Shown piece after piece: positions 46,142 through 56,798 of a stretch of DNA of 64,000 bases. The position numbers and the translations under genes are program-made. The first letter of the stretch is position 1, and every line of letters starts with the position of its first letter. Under the pieces are notes generated by a model. That model worked only from the letters and a program-made list of their open reading frames with translations, searched no databases and had not been told where the DNA came from. Source of the DNA: Chelydra serpentina (taxonomy: Eukaryota > Chordata > Testudines > Chelydridae); contig JBAIAC010000003.1 of NCBI GenBank assembly GCA_037349315.1, forward strand, positions 9,114,501 through 9,178,500. Reading direction: 5' to 3'.

Positions 46142-47666
46142 GGCAAATCGCCTGGCCGCAGCTTATGCGCAGCCAGACACCAGGGCGATTAGAAGAGCAC
46201 AGCAGGATGCGCTGCACATCAGGGAAGCTTTGAAAACTAGCTTCCTGACTGGCCAGGGTACCGAGTGACTCTTATCTTTGCCTCTCATTGATGAGAACCT
46301 GCCCCCGTGTGTTTGCTCTGTTTATATTGCCTATCCTCTCTAATTACCAACCCCCTTCCCCCCCTTTGAGCACACCTTGCTTTGAAAGGAAATAAAGGCA
46401 CCATTGTTTAACAAACAAGTATTTTTTATTCAAGATTTATTAATAAAGGGAGAGAACTGGGACGGTGGCCAGGGTGGAGTGCGGGCGGTGGGGTGGATGG
46501 AGGAGGGAAGGAAAGGTCGCCTCAAAACTTGGCGAATGACAGCCTTCTGCTGCTTGAGCAATCCGCCGGAGTGGACTGGTTGTTCGCACAGAGCCTCCCC
46601 CCCCCACCCGCGTTTTTGGGACTCTGGGTGAGGAGGCTATGGGACTTGGAGAGGGGTGAGGGTGGTTACAGATGAGCTGTCATCCTGCTTCCGTTCCTGC
46701 AGAACATCCACCAGACGCTGGAGCGAGTTGGTTTGCTCCCGCAGTAGCCCAAGCATCGCCTCAGTCACCCTCTGGTCTTCCTGCCGCCACCTCTCATCTC
46801 AAGTGTCCCTCCTGTCCTCACGCTCGTCCCTCCTGTCCTCCGTTTGCTGGCCGCTTGCTTGTATTGGGAAAGTGTGTCCCTCCACACATTCTGCTGAGCT
46901 ACTTCAGTGCGGGAGCATTGCATTAGCTCAGAGAACATCTCATCGCTTGTGCGTTTTTTTCGCCGCCTTATCTGGGATAGCCTTTGTGAGGGAGATGCCG
47001 TAGGAAGCCTAGAAACAGTTGCAGCTGCGGGATGAAAAAAAGGGAGTGAATTTTTTAAAAAGATACATTTTACAGAACAATGAATATACTCTTTTGCGGT
47101 GAACAAGACCATTCACAGTACCTAGCACATGTGCTTTCAGTACAAGGTCGCATTTTGCATCTTTATATTGAGTGCCTGGGGCTTTGGTGTACAGATCACA
47201 CAAGCAGGGCCGGGCAACGGAATTCGGCTAGCAGGCGGCCATGGTAAGCCATAGACTTTCGGCTTCTGAAATCTTAATTAACAGCAGCGCCCTCCTTTCC
47301 CGTTCAAAGCAAATCTCCTTGAGTTGGCCAGTTACTGCTGCGCTGTGTGGGTTAAAGTGCAGCAGCAGAAACCAAAGTAACCCCAGCCATCCCATTCTCT
47401 GGGATGATCGCTTTAGCCTTCACCCCACTGCGTGACTGGTATCAGAGAACATCCCTGCTAGCCGAACGCAAACTGCTCAGCATGAAGGGTCTCCCTCCCC
47501 CACCGCGTGGCTGGTATCTTCCCTGCTAGCCGACTGCAAACCGCTCAGCATGAAAGGTCCCCCTCCCCGCCCCCCACCACATGGCTAGAAACTGCGGGGA
47601 GAATTTCTTTTCAGGCACAGGCAAACAGTCCCCGTAATTAAATTCCCGTATTTCAACCAGGTAACC

Positions 47667-47957
47667 ATGAATGATATCACTCTGATGAGGATAACACAAA
47701 CAGAGAAAGAATGGATGTTGCTTGAATGCCAGCAAACACCGGGGCCATATGCTGCCAGGCTTTGTCGTGCAATGATACCAGAGTACTTGCTACTGGCCTG
47801 GCGTGGTAAAGTTTCCTACCATGGAGGATGCAATAAGGCTGCTCTCCCCAGAAACCTTCTGCAAAGGCTTTTAGAGTACCTCCAGGAGAGCTTCATGGAG
47901 ATGTCCCTGGAGGATTTCCGCTCCATCCCCAGACATGTTAACAGACTTTTCCAGTAG
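47667..47957 (+). CDS. Small ORF of unknown function inside the Harbinger element
   Basis: 96 codons from an ATG, rich in Leu, Arg and Met (LLECQQTPGPYAARLCRAMI, LEDFRSIPRHVNRLFQ). I do not recognise a family. It lies between the transposase and the Myb-like gene, on the + strand, so it is antisense to any long Myb transcript. It may be a remnant of an additional exon or chance. Confidence 0.3.
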   Translation: MNDITLMRITQTEKEWMLLECQQTPGPYAARLCRAMIPEYLLLAWRGKVSYHGGCNKAALPRNLLQRLLEYLQESFMEMSLEDFRSIPRHVNRLFQ

Positions 47958-48041
47958 CTCTACTGGCCACGAATGCATCCCAAGTCCTCAGGGCAAAGTA
48001 ACCATTAAAAACCAATTGCTTTAAAACCATGTATTTTCAGT

Positions 48042-48662
48042 TCAAAATATACACTCACCTGATGTGCCTTCTCTGGCTTCACAGTCCGGGATGCCGCCTT
48101 GGGAGGGTTGGGAGGGTCTCTCTGTCAGGGTGATGAAGAGATCCTGGCTTTCAGGGAAATCGGCGTGCAGAGCGCTGTCGACTACCTCGTCCTCATCATC
48201 CCCCTCATCATCTTCCCCATCCGCAAAAACATCAGAGGAAGCAACTGATGAGAATACCCCATCCTCGGAGTCCACGGACAGGGGTGGGGTAGTGGTGGCG
48301 GCCCCCCCTAGGATGGCATGCAGCGCAGCGTAGAAGCAGCATGTCTGGGGCTGTGACCCGGAGCGTCCGTTTGACTCTTTGGTCTTCTGGTACGCTTGTC
48401 TCAGCGCCTTAATTTTCACGCGGCACTGCATTGCATCCCGGCTGTATCCTCTGTCCGTCATGGCCTTGGAGAGTTTTTCGTAGATTTTGGCATTCCGTTT
48501 TTTCAATCGCAGTTCTGATAACAGGGATTCATCTCCCCATACAGCCATCAGATCTAACACTTCCCGATCTGTCCATGCTGGAGCACTCTTTCGATTCTGG
48601 GATTGCATGGTCACCTCTGCTGAAGAGCCCTGCATCGTTACCAGTGCTGCTGAGCTCGCCAT
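48042..48662 (-). CDS. Myb/SANT-like DNA-binding protein of the Harbinger element
   Basis: 206 codons from an ATG at 48662 (MASSAALVTMQGSS); the open frame extends 60 codons further upstream but that part overlaps a 24-bp tandem repeat and is probably untranslated. Residues 25-110 form a Myb/SANT (Myb_DNA-bind_4-like) trihelix: APAWTDREVLDLMAVWGDES, AKIYEKLSKAMTDRGYSRD and QCRVKIKALRQAYQKTKES. The C-terminal half is acidic (DGEDDEGDDEDEVVDSA). In Harbinger systems this protein brings the transposase to the nucleus and to the ends. No stop or frameshift is present, unlike the transposase. Confidence 0.82.
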   Translation of the reverse strand: MASSAALVTMQGSSAEVTMQSQNRKSAPAWTDREVLDLMAVWGDESLLSELRLKKRNAKIYEKLSKAMTDRGYSRDAMQCRVKIKALRQAYQKTKESNGRSGSQPQTCCFYAALHAILGGAATTTPPLSVDSEDGVFSSVASSDVFADGEDDEGDDEDEVVDSALHADFPESQDLFITLTERPSQPSQGGIPDCEAREGTSGECIF

Positions 48663-48670
48663 GATGTCCA

Positions 48671-48717
48671 AACAGGAAATGAAATTCAAACTGGCCAAAC
48701 AGGAAATGAAATTCAAA
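48671..48717. repeat. 24-bp tandem duplication in the Harbinger element
   Basis: AGGAAATGAAATTCAAA occurs twice with CTGGCCAAAC between, just upstream of the Myb-like start codon. Confidence 0.85.
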
Positions 48718-49303
48718 TGTTCCCGGGGCTTTTCCTGTGTACCTGGCCAGAGCATCCGAGCTCGGACTGCTGTCCAGAGAGGCCACAGTGGTGCACTGTG
48801 GGATAGCTCCCGGAGACCAATACCATCGAATTCCATCCACACTAATCCTAATTCGACACGGCCATATCGATTTTAGTGCTAATCCCCTCGTCGGGGAGGA
48901 GTACAGAAATAGATTTAATGAGCCCTTTATGTCGAAATAAATGGTGTCGTTGTGTGGACGGGTGCAGGGTTAATTCGATTTAACGCTGCTAAATTCGATA
49001 TAAACTCTTCATGTAGACCAGGCCTACGTTTTTGTAACAGCAGCTGGACTGAGACCACAGTTCAGAATTCATCAGAAATCATCAATGGAATCAGAGCCTC
49101 ACCTCGTGAAAATCACATAGCTCCATTGAGGCCAAAGGGCCAGATCCCCAGCTCATATAAATCCACATTGAAGTCAATGTACACTACACTGATTTACATT
49201 AGTGGACTATACGTAGTAGTATATGCAATGTTGGATTTAAATTAAGAAACAAGATACTGTCCTACTAACTATCATCCTGTTTTGTTTATCTCTTGTCTTG
49301 CAG

Positions 49304-49428
49304 CACCGTCTCCAATCAGTATTGTGAAAAAAGGAAAGATAGCTAAAAATAGCATCTCCCTTTCCTGGCAGGAGCCGGATCGACCCAACGGCATCATCCT
49401 GGAGTATGAAATCAAATATTTTGAAAAG
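49304..49428 (+). CDS. EPHA5: Eph receptor exon, first part of second fibronectin III domain (EPHA5)
   Basis: Internal exon of 125 bp. It follows a good acceptor (TTTATCTCTTGTCTTGCAG) and is followed by GTGTGA. Read in phase 1 on entry and phase 0 on exit it encodes about 41 residues including [20 protein letters not shown] and [14 protein letters not shown], the A-to-C strand part of the second FN3 repeat of Eph receptors. The length of 125 bp is what I recall for this Eph exon. The KKGKIAKNS and EIKYFEK words fit EPHA5 better than EPHA3, EPHA4 or EPHA7 as I remember them. Eph receptors are single-pass tyrosine kinases that bind ephrins at cell contacts; the FN3 repeats lie between the ligand-binding region and the membrane. 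No frameshift or stop is present, so the exon looks functional. The paralogue assignment is from memory and could be tested by alignment. Confidence 0.87.
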
Positions 49429-50727
49429 GTGTGACTGATTGCAAAGCATCCTAAATACCTTCCCTTCGCTGTCCTTCTCTTTCAGTTATAATTATCCTAT
49501 GGGTGGAAGGGAATGAAGCAATTTTATGCATAAATCAATGTCAGATTGATTCTGCAGTAAATGATTAGGAAGACTTGAAATGTGTGTGTTGTTTTCCATT
49601 AGTGTGCCACTTCTGTTGAACAAATACATTGAAACTGCATGTCAGTTTCATCTCCAGTCTTATCACATTAAATTAAAGTATACTAATTTGTTATGAATCA
49701 AAGGAGCTTGGGAGCTAGCAGCCATCTTCTCACTCAGAGCATCAGGCAATCCTCAGTCTTTTAATTTTACAGTTTAGCTTTGGTTTTAAGGATCAGCTGG
49801 CATTTATTCCAGGGCTCATCGGACCGTCTGCCAGGGCATGTTGGTATTCTGATTGTATCTCTGCAATAGGTGGTGGTTGTTACGATTTATTTGCATTATC
49901 ATAGCACCTAGGAGCTCCAGTCGTGGCCCAGGACCCCATTGTGGTAATCATGGTACAAAGTCAGAACAAAGAGACAGTCCCTGCCCCAAGGGGCTTCCAG
50001 TGTAGGGGTCCCCGATAAACCCGCTGAGCAAGGTTTTTTTGGTGCTTCTTACCTGGCTGGAACAAGATATACCTCACATCTCACAAGGAAGCTGGGTTTG
50101 ATGTAACTCCTAGCCCAGTTTTCTAAACACAAAGAATTTGGATAAACTTCCAATGAGTGTCTGAGCTTGTCAGTGTTGAGTCAAATTGAACATTTGATTC
50201 TTTTGATATTAGCCCCTCCTGTTCACAAAAATACACAACACCTTGTGTCCCACCCAGAGTGCCAGTACCAGCCACCCACCCACCCCAAAATGTCATTTAT
50301 CCAGGACAGGTTGTTTTAGGAAGGATGAAAATATTGTAGGCTCACAGGGCTCAATCCTCAGCTATGCTAAGTTTACATTCAGTGCAGCTCAGGAGTTCTG
50401 GCGGGAAAAGAGGGTGGATCTAAGTTTTGGCTGGGAAAAAAAAAGATTCTGGGTCACTGCAGGTGGTGTATTCCAAGAGGAATACACCACTGGTTTAGAG
50501 GAAGGAGCTTTTTCACCTCGTGACACTTTAGCCTAGGAGGGAGGGAAGCAGCCAGTAATGCTGACAAGCAAATAAGGATGGGTTCTGTGGAGCAGAAGAG
50601 AAGGGGAATGAGAGGTTTGGAAGGGCAGAACCAAGTCCAGATATCTGAGACAAGGTCATGGAAACCTGATCATCCATCAGCCAGCCATACAGTGGATTTT
50701 GGCTCCCAGAAACGTTGACCAGAGAGT

Positions 50728-50955
50728 ACGGTAACAGTGTGGTCTCATGGACCAAGCACTGGACTGGGACTCAGGAGGTCTGAGTTTTGTTTCTGGCTCT
50801 GTCACTGGTCTGCTGGGTGACCTTGGGCAAATCACTTCCCCTCTTTGTGCTTCAGTTTCCCCATTTGTAAAAGGGGGATAGTAATACTACCCTCCTTTGT
50901 AAAGCACTTTGAGATCTACTGGTGAAAAGTGCTATATAATAGGTATTATTACCAT
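50728..50955 (+). mobile_element. MIR-type CORE-SINE, nearly full length
   Basis: GGTCTCATGGACCAAGCACT, GGGTGACCTTGGGCAAATCA, CAGTTTCCCCATTTGTAAAA and AAAGCACTTTGAGATCTACT occur in MIR order. Confidence 0.85.
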
Positions 50956-51186
50956 ATATTTCATCATCCCATTCATCTGGCTTGACCAATCCAATTGCAT
51001 TTGGCCAGCAAATGAATAAAATGTTTAACAGATTACTAATATTTGTACATATTTGATTAGTTCATAAGTGTCAAACCTTTTTAACACAATGTTATTTATT
51101 CTTTACTTTTTTTTTTAAATTAAGAATTTACAATACACATTATAACAAATATACTTGTATAAATGGTGTGTGAGAGTTATGCACCT

Positions 51187-51388
51187 AAGCCAAGATTTTC
51201 AAAAGTGACTAGTGATTTTGGGTGCTTTGATTTTTGGATGCACAACCTGGGACACCTTAGAAGGGTCCGGTTTTCAAAAAATGCTGTGCACTCAACCTCT
51301 GAAAATCAGGACCTTTAAAAGTGTCTCAAGTTAAGAATCCAAAAATTGAAGCACTCAAAATCACTAGTTGCTTTTGTAAATCTTGACC
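51187..51388. mobile_element. Long near-perfect palindromic MITE
   Basis: The left 60 bp (AAGATTTTCAAAAGTGACTA, then GTGATTTTGGGTGCTT) match the reverse complement of the right 60 bp (AAGCACTCAAAATCACTAG and onward) with few differences. About 200 bp in all. Confidence 0.8.
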
Positions 51389-51543
51389 ATGCTATATAGT
51401 AATTTTCAAGGCTGTGTGAGGTTTACAATTCCTAGAAACAACAACAGGAGTTAATCATATAAAATATAATCCTATGAATTGCTGAGTATCCTCATTTCCC
51501 AATGAAGTCAACAAGTGCTCAGGGTGCATGGCTACCGAGCTGG

Positions 51544-52022
51544 TTGGAAAATGAGGGAGGGGGGTTTCCCATGGAAAATTCCAACTATTTGGTGAAATAA
51601 TCTAAAAAATAATGTTTTGATTCTGAAATGCCCCTTTCGTGGGAGTTGTAGTTCAGGTTCCTCACTCTCCCATTCTCTTCTATAGGCCAGGCTCCTTGGT
51701 CAGAATACATCTCCCATGATGCACAACAATCTCCCCTCTGATACATCAAGGGAGCCCCTGGCCATGGTGAATCATGGGAGATAAAGTCTGGCTGGGGTGC
51801 AGGGGCCCATAGAGAAGAAGAGGGGACAAGAGGAAACCAAACTACAACTTCCATGAGGCACCATGGTAAATAGCCAAATAAAAATATTTCAGTTTTCATC
51901 TGAAAAAATATTTTGGTTTTGGGGCATTTTTTTGTAATGAAAAATCAAAACTTTCTGCAGAAAGCGCTTTTCACCATAAAAATAACTTTAGTTGAAAACC
52001 CAGTTTTCTGTTGAAAAAAAAA
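51544..52022. mobile_element. MITE with inverted arms containing ACTACAA-TCCCA motifs
   Basis: Outer AT-rich arms (GGAAAATTCC words, TTGAAAAC) enclose an inverted repeat of about 85 bp: 51640-51725 pairs with 51766-51860. Each arm carries a GTTGTAGTT/AACTACAAC word and a CTCCCATGAT/ATCATGGGAG word. Confidence 0.65.
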
Positions 52023-52572
52023 ATGTAACAGAAAAATGTAGACCAGTCCTACTCAGCTCCATCCAGGACTGGGTCTTTATTCCCTTGGAAAAGACTTGAT
52101 TCGTTTTAGACCCTATATGCAAAATGTATGCCCACTGTTAATTTGGATGGTTAGTGAAACAGAACGTAAGAATGTATCACATAAGAGAAGTCATGTAATT
52201 GTGATTATATTTCTCAAGTTGCGTAAATTACATTTGATTAATGCAAAAAGCTGTGCTCAGAGAACAGTAAAAACAAGAAAGTTGGCCTTTAATCTTGTGA
52301 GGCCACCGCAGGTAAAGTCAGCTGCACAACTGTTCCCCCCTCGCTCCCTCCCACCCTAGATATCCCTAGAACATTCAGCAGCAATCAGTCAAGTAACGGT
52401 GAAATATGCCAAAGCTCCTTAAATATGTAGGGACAAGGGCATGCAGCAACAATGTAGTTAGAGTGCTTAGAACATAGTTTTCACCCAGAAAAGCCCTTGC
52501 TGATACTGTTGCCTACTGCATCTTTGAAATTTCTTTAACAGAGCTTCAGGTGAATGGATTTTTGTTCCATTC

Positions 52573-52756
52573 ATAGAATCATAGAATATCAGGGTTGGAA
52601 GGGACCTTAGTAGGTCATCTAGTCCAACCCCCTGCTCAAAGCAGGACCAATCCCCAATTTTTTGCCCCAGATCCCCAAATGGCCCCCTCAAGGATTGAAC
52701 TCACAACCCTGGGTTTAGCAGGCCAATGCTCAAACCACTGAGCTATCCCTCCCCCC
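52573..52756 (-). mobile_element. Turtle tRNA-derived SINE
   Basis: Minus-strand copy, with CCATTC at 52567-52572 and 52757-52762 as a short target duplication. Confidence 0.9.
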
Positions 52757-52887
52757 CCATTCTTGCAAAAAGATTCAAGTCAGTTGTTCCCATTAAAGGA
52801 GGGAACAATTTTTTATTCCAAATGACATCCGGGAGTTAATACACTGCATTGAAAATAAACTGGTTAGTTCACAACTATAATGTCGCT

Positions 52888-53863
52888 CGGGGTCGGCAAC
52901 CTTTCAGAAGTGGTGTGCCAAGTTCACTCTAATTTAAGGTTTCGCGTGCCAGGAATACATTTTAACGCTTTTAGAAGATCTCTCTCTCTAAGTCTATATT
53001 ATATAAACTATTGCTGTATTTAAAGTAAATAAGGTTTTTTAAAATATGTAAGAACCTTCATTTAAAATAAAATTAAAATGCAGATCTTATCAGTTTAGTG
53101 TGAGTCTTACCCTTGCTTTTCCTTCCTGGGCCACATCAGGGGGCAGCTGAAGAGTGCTGGGCCAAAGCCAGGAGCAGAGCCCTGGGCTGGCTGCCGGTAC
53201 CCCAGGGTGGAGGTCCGGACTCCGGCTAGCAGGGGGCCAGTGGCCAGAACCCCAGACCAGCAGTAGGCTGAGCGGGACCAGCAGCTGGTATCCCAGACTG
53301 GCAGCGGGCTGAGTGACTCAGCCCACTGCCGGTCTGGGGTTCCGTTTACCCAGCCGCTGGCGGATTGAGTGGGGCCAGCGGCTGGGACCCCGGCTGGCAA
53401 GGGGCCGGCAGCCGGAACCCCCGAGCGGCGGCAGGCTGAGTGGGGCTGGCGGCCGGGACCCCAGAGCGGCAGCAGGCTAAGCGACTCAGCCCGCTGCCGG
53501 TCTGGGGTTCCGTTTACCCAGCCGCTGGCGGATTGAGCGGGGCCGGCGGCTGGGACCCCGGCTGGCAAGGGGCCGGCAGCCGGAACCCCCGAGCGGCGGC
53601 AGGCTGAGTGGGGCCAGCGGCCGGGACCCCAGAGCGGCAGCAGGCTAAGCGACTCAGCCCGCTGCCGGTCTGGGGTTCCGGCCACCGGCTCCTGCCAGCC
53701 GAGGTCTCGGCTGCCGGCCCCGCTCAGCCTGCTACTGGCCTGGGGTTCCCTTCACCCAGGCCGGCAGCAGGCTGAGCGGGGCCGGTGGCCGGGACCTGGG
53801 CGTGCCATTAAAAATCGGCTCGCGTGCCACCTTTGGCACGCGTGCCTTAGGTTGTCGACCCCG
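52888..53863. mobile_element. hAT-like element carrying a 168-bp tandem repeat
   Basis: Left CGGGGTCGGCAACCT and right AGGTTGTCGACCCCG are inverted repeats with one mismatch. The flanking octamers ATGTCGCT (52880-52887) and ATGTAGTT (53864-53871) agree at 6 of 8, a plausible decayed duplication. The inner 500 bp are GC-rich tandem repeats. Confidence 0.72.
53315..53685. repeat. 168-bp tandem repeat, two units plus part of a third
   Basis: Units begin GACTCAGCCC at 53315, 53483 and 53651, a regular period of 168 bp. The first two units differ only at scattered bases. Because 168 is divisible by three, the repeat stays open on the minus strand for 192 codons, which is not evidence for a gene. 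Confidence 0.9.
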
Positions 53864-55094
53864 ATGTAGTTTATGTGCCAAAATGCACATACACCAAAAG
53901 TCATGGTTTCAGTATAAAATAACCCCATTCTTTTATTATCTCCACCCCCTTCCCCAATAAACCTCTCAGGGACAGATTTTGTAAAGCACTCAACATACAC
54001 AAGTGGGGTCACATTTTCACTCAGTACCCAGTGGTTCTCAGTGGGAGCATCTGGGTGCTGAAACCTTTTGAAAAGCTGACTCTGAGTTTAATTTTTCCAT
54101 ATGTGCCAGCCCAGGTTTGTCCCTTTGTCCTGGATTACTTTATAAGGCATGCAATGGGTAGTTGGAACATCGGGCTGGATTGTTCTGTAGGGTATAGCTC
54201 TTCTCTGGCGCAGAGTGGGGCTGGCACACGCTATGGGAAACTGTGGGGAGGGATTGTGTCTCAGCTTCGCAGGGCTGCCAACGGGGGTGTAATGCATTTC
54301 AGGATGGGACCCAATACCACTGCTACAGTGAGTCCAAGTAACACTGACATTGCAGAGAGAAAAGACTTTTGGTTGATCAGTTTCTTTTGATGTAGGCATA
54401 GTTCCAGGAAAGATTTGCTCTGAAGAATTACTCACCTTCTTTGTCTCCATATTCAGTAGATGAAGTGCTTTAAGATTTGTGTGCACATTTGAAGTGTCCC
54501 TATTATTTTTCAAGTGTTGATTGAAATTGAACTTTCCCAGGCATTGGAAATGTAGCTATTTCAAAATGGTGATGTTGTGATGAGATATGAAGCAAGGAAC
54601 TAGAATCTGTCTTTGCTTGAAATAAACAATCATTAATTCTTTTGTTACATCGCTTACAAACATTACACTGCGGTACATTTTGCCCTTGCCTTTGACTAGG
54701 CTGGGGTACATTATCTTTGATGTTTTAGCATACTATCATTACTATTAATGATGAGCCACTAATTAACAATGAAAAATGTATGATTATTTTTTTGTTTTGT
54801 TGTGTTTGCAAATTGTGTTTGCAAATTGTCTTTAAATAGATCACAACATTTATATTCAAATTATTCTCAAATGTCTTCATCAAATAGTTCTTAGTCTGCA
54901 AATCGTTCATAAGTAGTTGTTGCAACCATTCATGATTTACACTGTGTTGGTCACTTATATAAGTCATAGAATCATAGAATAGAATCATAGAATATCAGGG
55001 TTGGAAGGGACCTCAGGAGGTCATCTAGTCCAACCCCTGCTCAAAGCAGGACCAATCCCCAACTAAAGCATCCCAGCCAGGGCTTTCTCAAGCC

Positions 55095-55771
55095 CAGGGC
55101 CGGCTCCAGGCACCAGCAAAACAAGCTGGTGCTTGGGGCTGCACATTTCTAGGGGCAGCATTCTGACACCAGCCATGCCACCCCTAGAAATGTGCCCCGG
55201 CTGCCCCAGCTCACCTCCGCTCTGCGCTGCTTTCGCGTGCCGCTTCACGCGCCGCTTCTATCCCTCCCTCCCAGGCTTAAGAGCCTGGGAGGGAGGGGGA
55301 GAAGAGAACCCGAGCGGCCGAGGCACGCCTCTCCCTCTCCCTCCCTCCCTCCGAGGCATGCCCCAGCGCTCCGGCCGGGGAGAGCTGGGTATCCGGCATG
55401 CCCGCACGCTCCCTGCCAGCCGGGGAGAGCTGGGGCCGTGACCATGCCGCGCTCCCTCCCCGCCGGCCTGGGAGAGCGGGGCAGCCGGCATGCCTCACTC
55501 GCTCCCCGCCGGCGCTCCGGCCGGGGAGAGCAGGGCTACCAGCATGAAGCGCTCGCTCCCCGCCATCCGGGGACAGCGGGGGCCGTGAGCATGCCGTGCT
55601 CCCTCCCTGCTGGCCTGGGAGAACAGGGGCCGCGAGCATGCCACCCACGCTTCGAGAGACGGGGGTTGGGTTTTTTTGGGGGGGGGTGTTTTTTTTGTTT
55701 GGGGGTCGGCGTTTGGGTTTTTTTTTTTTTTTTTTTTGCTTGAGGCGGCAGAAACGTTAGCGCTGCCCCTG
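55095..55771. mobile_element. Non-autonomous hAT element nested in CR1
   Basis: Left CAGGGCCGGCTCCAGGCACC and right AGCGCTGCCCCTG are inverted at the tips. It interrupts CR1 sequence at CTCAAGCC (55087-55094) and CR1 resumes after GTCAAGCC (55772-55779), a 7-of-8 duplication. The interior has GC-rich repeated words and a poly-T tract near 55719-55738. Confidence 0.88.
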
Positions 55772-56162
55772 GTCAAGCCAGGCCTTAAAAACCTCAAAGG
55801 AAGGAAATTCCACCACCCCCCTAGGTAACCCATTCCAGTACTTCAACACCCTCCTAGTGAAAAAGTTTTTCCTAATATCCAACCTAAACTTCCACCACTT
55901 CAACTTTAGACCATTACTCCTTATTCTGTCATCTGCTACCACTGAGAACAGTCTGGATCCATCCTCTTTGGAACCCCCTTTCAGGTAGTTGAAAGCAGCT
56001 ATCAAATCCCCCCTCGTTCTTCTCTTCTGCAGGCTAAATAAGCCCAGTTCCCTCAGCCTCTCCTCATAAGTCATGTGCTCCAGCCCCCTAATCATTTTTG
56101 TTGCCCTCCGCTGGACTCTTTCCAATTTTTCCACATCTTTCTTGTAGTGTGGGGCCTAAAAC

Positions 56163-56798
56163 TGATGTGGCAAATTGCTGGCACTACTATGATGGGTCCC
56201 GCGCTTTCTCTTCTTGTGGGGGGTTTCAGGGCGCCGTTTCTTGCCCCTGAACTGGGGTATCAGCTGTCCCACTAGTATCCCAGAGAAGGGGAATGGAGAG
56301 GGAGGGACCAGGGCCCGCCCTCTACTCCGGGTCCCAGCCCAGGGGCCCTAGGTTAGCGGGTAAACCACTTGTACTAGTGATACTTTCCCCTGGGCTCCTT
56401 CCCTCTCCTGCTTGTGGGGCTTCCTGCCTTCCCTCTGCACAAGCAAGGTGTCCCTTTACCTAAGGTCTTGGTCTTCTTAGCCCACCACAGCACTTCTCCA
56501 AACTCTCCTCCAAACTGCTCTCTGCTCCACCACCAATCCACTCTGCTTCAACTCCTCCAAAGTTCTCTCTGCTCCACTCCAAACCACTCTGCTCCAACTC
56601 CTCCCTCCTCCTCCTCTGTCTGCCTGAAGCAGGGGGTTTTATTAGATTCCTGAGAGGGCCTTAATTGACTGCAGGTGCTCCAATTAACCTGTAGCCACCC
56701 TCCCTAGTCTCCAGGGAACCACGCCTTAATTAGCCTAGGGCTTATATATTTCCCCTCTCACATTCTACTACTGCTGCTCCCTGGCCCTCCTGTATCAC
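56163..56798 (-). mobile_element. Probable solo LTR nested in CR1
   Basis: An unrelated block of 636 bp splits CR1 between AAAACTG and ACTGGACAC; ACTG is present at both junctions and may be the 4-bp duplication. Read on the minus strand it runs TG...CA, with ATATATAAG (TATA-like) early and AATAAAACCCC (poly(A) signal) in the middle, as in a long terminal repeat. No coding sequence is present, so family cannot be named. Confidence 0.55.

Larger units (their letters stand above)
44425..49024. mobile_element. PIF/Harbinger DNA transposon with transposase and Myb-like genes
   Basis: Left end TGGTATGTCTACACTACGA and right end CATGTAGACCAGGCC are inverted relatives, flanked by TAA and TAC (a decayed 3-bp duplication). 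Further inside both ends have ATTAATTCGR / TTAATTCGA words. The 4.6 kb hold a DDE transposase on the + strand and a Myb/SANT-like gene on the minus strand, pointing toward each other, the two-gene set that defines autonomous Harbinger elements. A SINE insertion and two nonsense codons in the transposase make this copy defective. Confidence 0.87.
1..49303 (+). other. Probable EPHA5 intron upstream of the first visible exon
   Basis: No other Eph exon is visible in the 49 kb before 49304, so this is most simply a large upstream intron ending at the AG of 49302-49303. Stretches where I see neither gene nor clear element are 1-190, 4330-5060, 7330-8270, 10300-10940, 11100-11580, 12930-14290, 14480-15550, 17680-19820, 23400-24850, 25000-25920, 27200-28310, 33560-37680 (apart from a short GA run at 34321), 38180-40490, 40700-41420 and 43040-44420. 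Assignment to an intron rather than intergenic DNA is inference. Confidence 0.5.

Noticed and set aside
53107..53685. 192-codon minus-strand frame with internal repeats
   Set aside because: Open because the 168-bp tandem unit is a multiple of three; it is hAT interior, not a repeat protein gene.
53315..53685. Regularly spaced repeats resembling an array
   Set aside because: The repeats are contiguous 168-bp units without spacers in a vertebrate transposon; not CRISPR.
55192..55743. 183-codon frame and antisense frames
   Set aside because: GC-rich interior of the hAT element nested in CR1.
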